A stretch of 64,000 nt of DNA, taken from assembly GCF_007673775.1 (NCBI RefSeq), contig NZ_VEAF01000001.1, positions 62,001-126,000 on the forward strand, read 5' to 3'. The notes under the pieces were generated by a model that saw only the letters and a program-made list of their open reading frames with translations, was not told the origin of the DNA and did not search any database. This stretch comes from Curtobacterium sp. 9128. GTDB taxonomy: Bacteria; Actinomycetota; Actinomycetes; Actinomycetales; Microbacteriaceae. Shown here piece by piece: positions 59,982-64,000 of the stretch (its first letter is position 1; the number at the start of each line of letters is the position of its first letter). The translations under genes were made by a program, and so were the position numbers.

Positions 59982-60538
59982 CGGGTCCGGCCGATGCCGT
60001 GGTCCCGCCGCAGGCCGGTGAGACCAGTGGTGTAGCCCTGACCGACCGCGCGGAACTTCCACTCCGAGCGGTGCCGGTAGAGCTCACCCAGGATCATCGC
60101 GTCGATGGTGTGGTTGCGGTCGGACGGCACCGGGAACCGCACGAGTTCGCGGCCGTCGACGGTGCTCACCCGGATCGAGAGCGTCCGGATCGAGCCGAGG
60201 TCCTTCGGCGCGCGCGGATCCGGGTCGAGGTAGACGGCGAAGACGATCTTGTCGACCGCCTCGGGCACGGAGCCCAGGTCGACGTCCACCTCTTCGCAGT
60301 CGGCGTCGTCGAGGAACGCGAGCGACGCGTCCGTGCTCTCGAGCTGGTTGAAGAACACCAGGTCGTCGTCGTCGAGCACCTGGCCGTCGGGGCCGCAGGG
60401 GATGGCGACGGTGACCGGTTCGGCGGAGGGGCCGCGGCTCGCGATCTGTTCCCAGGCGATGCCGACGACCACCGCCGTCAGGTCCGGGTTCTCGGCGGTC
60501 AGTGCGGCGTTCGCACCGGCCACGAGCTCGCCGGTCAC
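59978..60538 (-). CDS. TerD-family protein with degenerate calcium motif
   Basis: The 186-residue protein keeps the family core LVFFNQLESTDASLAF and the C-terminal signature [21 protein letters not shown]. The usual acidic GDNxTGxGDGDDE loop is replaced by LDDADCEEVDVDL, and the first strand GLGWDPR is missing. Calcium binding may therefore differ from the paralogues at 62370 and 62980. The start GTG 60538 and stop overlap both neighbours by four bases. Confidence 0.9.
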   Translation of the reverse strand: MTGELVAGANAALTAENPDLTAVVVGIAWEQIASRGPSAEPVTVAIPCGPDGQVLDDDDLVFFNQLESTDASLAFLDDADCEEVDVDLGSVPEAVDKIVFAVYLDPDPRAPKDLGSIRTLSIRVSTVDGRELVRFPVPSDRNHTIDAMILGELYRHRSEWKFRAVGQGYTTGLTGLRRDHGIGRTR

Positions 60539-61089
60539 GCGCCGGTCCCCGGGAGTCGGAGCTGCGGGTCACCGGAGCCGAGCCGGTCGTGCAGGAACCG
60601 GCCGTGCGCGGAGAGCTCGGCGATCGCACCGCTCCGGATCTGCTCGTGCATGTCCTCCACCGTCTCCCGGACGACACCGAGCTGATCGACCAGGGACCGG
60701 GTCGCGGGACCGTCCGGCGTCCGGTCGGCCGCCGGCAGTGAGAGGTAGGTCCGGACCGGGGTCGGCAGGTAGTCGTTCACGATCGCCTGGAACAGGTAGC
60801 GCTGCTCGGTCGAGGCACCCCGCGCACTGACGGTCCCGGCGGCGAAACGGAGCTGGTCCTCGATCTGTCGGACCCGGGACGACACGACCGTCGGCAGGTC
60901 GTCGCCGGCCGCACGGACGAACGTCCGCAGGTCGTCGAGACCGTCACTGGCCGCGGCGTCGTCCGTCGCGCCGCCGGACCCTCGGACGTCGATCCGGGCA
61001 GCGGCGGCCGCGGCGACCGTGGACGCGGCGTCGGCGGGCTGGCGTCGTGCTTCGTCGAGCCCGAACAGGGCACGGAACCGATCACGCAC
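60535..61089 (-). CDS. Unrecognised helical protein next to telA
   Basis: The 184-residue product is predicted helical, with an Ala-rich linker (about 20-45). The C-terminal helical domain (about 50-165) contains RQIEDQLRFAAG, QAIVNDYLPTPVRTYLSLP and VRETVEDMHEQIRSG. The position beside telA and the DYLPxxxxTYL segment recall XpaC-type partners of TelA, but I cannot establish homology by eye. The start is GTG 61089, 18 bases after the telA stop. Confidence 0.7.
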   Translation of the reverse strand: MRDRFRALFGLDEARRQPADAASTVAAAAAARIDVRGSGGATDDAAASDGLDDLRTFVRAAGDDLPTVVSSRVRQIEDQLRFAAGTVSARGASTEQRYLFQAIVNDYLPTPVRTYLSLPAADRTPDGPATRSLVDQLGVVRETVEDMHEQIRSGAIAELSAHGRFLHDRLGSGDPQLRLPGTGA

Positions 61090-61107
61090 CGCGTGTGGTC
61101 CCGCTGG

Positions 61108-62313
61108 TCATCGGCCGCTGTCCTCGGACTGGCGCGCCCGCTCCAGGTACGGCTTCGCGCGCGCGATGCCCGACTCGAGGGCGGTCACCGTGGACGCCAT
61201 GTTCTGCGCCGCCTCGGACCGGAAGGAGTCGATGGCGTCCATCGTCTGGAAGACGTTGTCGAACGCGCGCTGCAGGGTCTCGACGCTCACGCCGGAGCTC
61301 GTCGCCTGCTGGTGGATGCGCGTCGTCTGGTCGCGGAGCATCTCGCTCGTCTGCAGGATCATCGCGTTCGTTGTCGAGTTCACCGCGTCGATCTGGTCGA
61401 GCACCATCCGCTGGTTGGCGAGGGCCTGCGCGACCACGACGGCCGTCCGCAGCGCCGCGACGGTGGTCGTCCTGGCACGCTCGACGCCCTTGATCAGCTC
61501 GGTGTTGTTCTTCCGGACGAGGTCCATCGCGAGGTACCCCTGCACGGAGACCGCGAGCTGCGTCAGGATGTCCTGGTGGCGCTGGCGCACCGGGAACAGC
61601 ACGTCGGCCTCGAGCTTCTGGGCCTCGTCGGTGCGACCGGCGTTCCGGAGCGACTCGATCTTCTGCACGGCTGCCGCATCGAGCGCCTTCGCGAACACCG
61701 CGTACTCGCTCAGCTGCTGCATGGTCTCCCAGAGCTGGACCTTCTCGTCCGCGAGCGTCGCGTTGTCCTTCCGGAGCTCGTCCTGCCCGGCCATGAGCGA
61801 CTTGATGATGCGGTCGAGCTGCGTCTGGGCCGACTCGTAGCGCTGGAAGTACTTGGCGAGCTTGTTGCCGCCGGGGATCATCCCGAGGATCTTGCGACCG
61901 GTGCTGAGGTCCGCCTGGTTCGGCGTGAGGTCCTCGACGGTCGATCGGAGGTCGCCGAGGGTCGTCGCCACGCGCACCTGCGCGCTGTCGCCGGACCGCT
62001 TCGCACCCGCGACCGACGACTGCGAGCGCTCGAGCATGCGCGACGAGAAGCCACCAGACCGGGAGATCTCGGAGCTCGCGATCGCCGTGATGCCGTCGAC
62101 CTTCTCCCCGAACTCGGGGGAGCGGGGGTCGAGGCGGGCGACCTCGTCGACGAACTCGCGCGCCTGCGCGGCGATCTGCGTCTGCCGGTCGGGGTCGACC
62201 GGGACCATCCCGGGGGCGTCGTCCGGCTGCACCGTCTCGGCGGCTTCGGCTGGGCGCAGGACGAGGGCGTCCTGGTCGTCGGCGGGCTCCGGCGGGGCGA
62301 GGGGTCCGGGCAT
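61108..62313 (-). CDS. telA: Toxic anion resistance protein TelA
   Basis: The 401-residue, almost fully helical protein matches TelA. Conserved blocks include ILGMIPGGNKLAKYFQRYESAQTQLDRII in two parts (IPGGNKLAKYFQRYESAQ; LDRIIKSLMAGQDELRKDNA), LEADVLFPVRQRHQDI and QGYLAMDLVRKNNTELIKGV. TelA proteins confer tellurite or other stress resistance and are membrane-associated partners of TerD systems. The start ATG 62313 follows a 56-base gap from terD. Confidence 0.95.
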   Translation of the reverse strand: MPGPLAPPEPADDQDALVLRPAEAAETVQPDDAPGMVPVDPDRQTQIAAQAREFVDEVARLDPRSPEFGEKVDGITAIASSEISRSGGFSSRMLERSQSSVAGAKRSGDSAQVRVATTLGDLRSTVEDLTPNQADLSTGRKILGMIPGGNKLAKYFQRYESAQTQLDRIIKSLMAGQDELRKDNATLADEKVQLWETMQQLSEYAVFAKALDAAAVQKIESLRNAGRTDEAQKLEADVLFPVRQRHQDILTQLAVSVQGYLAMDLVRKNNTELIKGVERARTTTVAALRTAVVVAQALANQRMVLDQIDAVNSTTNAMILQTSEMLRDQTTRIHQQATSSGVSVETLQRAFDNVFQTMDAIDSFRSEAAQNMASTVTALESGIARAKPYLERARQSEDSGR

Positions 62314-62369
62314 GGTCGGTCTGCTCTCGATCGTGTGGTGCGGTGTGTCGGGTGGTGGTGCGGTCGGGC

Positions 62370-62948
62370 TCAGCCGAGCTGGACGCCGAAGTCCGTGGCG
62401 ATGCCGGCGAGGCCCGTGGTGTAGCCCTGGCCGACCGCGCGGAACTTCCACTCTGCGCCGTTGCGGTAGATCTCGGAGAAGATCATCGCGGTCTCGGGTG
62501 CGGCGTCCTCGGAGAGGTCGTACCGCACGATCTCGGTGCCGTCCTGGTCGAGCACGCGGGAGTACGCGCTGCGGACCTGGCCGAAGTTCTGCCGACGGGC
62601 CTCGCCCTGGTCGATGGAGACCACGATGACGACGCGGTCCACGTCGGCAGGCAGGGACTGCAGGTCGATCTGGATCTGCTCGTCGTCGCCGTCGCCCTGG
62701 CCGGTGCGGTTGTCGCCCATGTGCTCGACGGCGCCGTCGGTGCTCTTCGGCTGGTTGTAGAAGATGAAGTCCGCGTCGCTGCGGACCTTGCCGGAGGCGC
62801 CGAGGAGGAGCGCCGACGCGTCGAGGTCGAACTGCTCGCCCGACGTGGTGCGCGGGTCCCAGCCGAGACCGACGGTCGCGACCGTGAGGCCGGGGCTCGT
62901 CTTCGTGAGGGAGAGGTTGTTGCCCTTCGTGAGGGACAGTCCAGCCAT
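62370..62948 (-). CDS. terD: TerD-family calcium-binding stress protein
   Basis: The 192-residue protein shows the complete TerD pattern: [13 protein letters not shown] repeat start, [25 protein letters not shown], the acidic calcium loop [13 protein letters not shown] (about 78-90), [12 protein letters not shown] and the ending [23 protein letters not shown] precedes ATG 62948. It is similar to the next gene at protein and DNA level, suggesting tandem duplication. Confidence 0.97.
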   Translation of the reverse strand: MAGLSLTKGNNLSLTKTSPGLTVATVGLGWDPRTTSGEQFDLDASALLLGASGKVRSDADFIFYNQPKSTDGAVEHMGDNRTGQGDGDDEQIQIDLQSLPADVDRVVIVVSIDQGEARRQNFGQVRSAYSRVLDQDGTEIVRYDLSEDAAPETAMIFSEIYRNGAEWKFRAVGQGYTTGLAGIATDFGVQLG

Positions 62949-62979
62949 GATGAGTCCTTTCGTTGCGGGTGCGTCGGCG

Positions 62980-63561
62980 TCAGTCGAGGACGACGCCGTA
63001 GTCGGTGGCCACGCCGCGCAGCCCGGTGGCGTACCCCTGGCCGACGGCGCGGAACTTCCACTCACCGTCGTACCGGTAGATCTCCGAGAAGATCATCCCG
63101 GTCTCCGAGGCGGCGTCCTCGGTGAGGTCGTAGCGGACGACCTCGTTGCCGGTCTCGTCGTTGACGACGCGGCAGAACGCGCCGCGGACCTGGCCGAAGT
63201 TCTGGCGGCGGGCATCGGCCTGGTCGATCGTCACGACGATGACGACACGCTCGACGTCCGCAGCGAGGGCGTCGAGGTCGATGAGGATCTGCTCGTCGTC
63301 GCCGTCACCGTCGCCGGTGCGGTTGTCGCCCTGGTGCACGACGGCGCCGTCCACCGACCGGAGCTGGTTGTAGAAGATGAAGTCGTCGTTCGAGCGGACC
63401 CGACCGTTCGCGGCGACCAGGAGGGCCGAGGCGTCGAGGTCGAACTGCTCGCCGGCGGTCGTGCGCGGGTCCCAGCCGAGGCCGATCATCGCGCGACGGA
63501 GCGCCGGGTCCGTCTTCGTGAGGGAGAGGTTCGTGCCCTTGGAGAGCGAGAGCGAGGCCAT
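62980..63561 (-). CDS. terD: TerD-family calcium-binding stress protein
   Basis: The 193-residue paralogue has [21 protein letters not shown], the loop [13 protein letters not shown] and the C-terminal [24 protein letters not shown] lies before ATG 63561. Thirty-one bases separate it from the next copy. TerD-type proteins bind calcium and protect against tellurite, phage and oxidative stress in various bacteria. Confidence 0.97.
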   Translation of the reverse strand: MASLSLSKGTNLSLTKTDPALRRAMIGLGWDPRTTAGEQFDLDASALLVAANGRVRSNDDFIFYNQLRSVDGAVVHQGDNRTGDGDGDDEQILIDLDALAADVERVVIVVTIDQADARRQNFGQVRGAFCRVVNDETGNEVVRYDLTEDAASETGMIFSEIYRYDGEWKFRAVGQGYATGLRGVATDYGVVLD

Positions 63562-63575
63562 GTGCTGCCTTCCGG

Positions 63576-64000
63576 TCAGAGCGCGGCGGTGGCCGGTGCG
63601 ACGAGGTCGGCGACGGTCCGTCCGTTGGCACGCTCGCCGATCGCGCTGAACGCCCAGCCGCTGCCGGCACGCGACACCTTCGCCATCACCATCGCGGTGT
63701 GGGTGCCGGACTCGGTGAGTTCGTACCGCACGACCTCCGGCGATCCGGGCGTCGAGTCGTCGATCACCCGGCAGAAGGCGTTCTGGACGCTGTCGAAGGT
63801 CTGCTGGCTGTAGCTGCTGATCACGAACACGATCTGCGTGACCGCGGCGTGCACGGCCCGCAGGTCGATCCGGATGGTCTCGTCGTCGCCCTCGCCGGCA
63901 CCGGTGAGGTTGTCGCCGGTGTGCTGTGCGGAGCCGTCCTTGCTGCGCAGCTGGTTGAACCAGACGTAGTCGACCGCCCGGCCCTCGGCGTCGAAGAAGA
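63576..64000 (-). CDS. TerD-family protein, cut by the window end
   Basis: The frame is open to base 64000, so its start lies beyond the window. The visible 141 residues include VWFNQLRSKDGSAQHTGDN, an acidic loop TGAGEGDDE and a C-terminus (VMAKVSRAGSGWAFSAIGERA) that diverges from the other TerD copies at the usual WKFRAVGQG motif. It is 14 bases upstream of the next terD gene, in the same run. Confidence 0.93.
   Translation of the reverse strand, partial: FFDAEGRAVDYVWFNQLRSKDGSAQHTGDNLTGAGEGDDETIRIDLRAVHAAVTQIVFVISSYSQQTFDSVQNAFCRVIDDSTPGSPEVVRYELTESGTHTAMVMAKVSRAGSGWAFSAIGERANGRTVADLVAPATAAL

Overview
The window is GC-rich, densely packed chromosomal DNA from an actinobacterium. Gene order (pyr operon, gmk-rpoZ-metK-priA-fmt-rsmB-rpe, trp-lgt-pyk, alaS-ruvX-mltG-aroCKB-efp-nusB), actinobacterial-type IHF, the PAAW-type small protein in the trp operon and GTG/TTG starts point to Actinobacteria. 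The block resembles Microbacteriaceae such as Curtobacterium, which is an inference and not proven here. Almost everything from 1.75 to 50.8 kb lies on the minus strand. I count seventeen 4-bp ATGA/GTGA stop-start overlaps across the window, so most genes sit in translationally coupled runs.

Layout, low to high coordinate (transcription mostly runs the other way): 1-1.7 kb holds two plus-strand membrane proteins. 1.75-2.85 kb is a ferritin-like/VIT1-CCC1 metal transporter. 2.96-12 kb is pyk, gltD, gltB and lgt. 12.2-20.6 kb is a fused his-trp cluster (rpe, hisE, hisG, hisF, hisI, trpE, trp-associated membrane protein, small PAAW protein, trpC, trpB, trpA). 20.8-28.1 kb is rsmB, fmt, priA, metK, rpoZ and an mIHF-guanylate kinase fusion. 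28.1-37.5 kb is the pyrimidine operon (pyrR, pyrB, pyrC, PH-like protein, carA, carB, pyrF) preceded by nusB. 37.5-48.5 kb is efp, an ABC1 kinase, two tiny plus-strand genes, aroB, aroK, aroC, mltG, ruvX, alaS and a small membrane protein. 48.6-50.8 kb is rpsD and rarA. 50.9-54.5 kb is a plus-strand group (cyclophilin, DUF349 protein, ABC ATPase, type B L31).

54.6-64 kb is a minus-strand Ter-type stress-response locus: four TerD-family genes (the last running off the window), TelA, two unrecognised proteins, a CitE-like lyase, a large phosphoribosyltransferase/TRSP/StiP/PELOTA fusion and a HAD phosphatase. The final genes resemble the predicted nucleotide-like metabolite module described for Ter systems. 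This is the most system-like part of the window.

The spacers carry recurrent small repeats: 15-, 17-, 27- and 35-bp tandem repeats at gene ends and leaders, a 15-bp in-frame minisatellite inside rsmB, and a pair of 42-bp palindromes between priA and fmt. Four genes (rpe, hisE, rarA, ABC ATPase) have a TANNNT hexamer 6-7 bases before the start codon, the geometry of leaderless transcripts. No tRNA, rRNA, IS element, prophage or CRISPR array was recognised.
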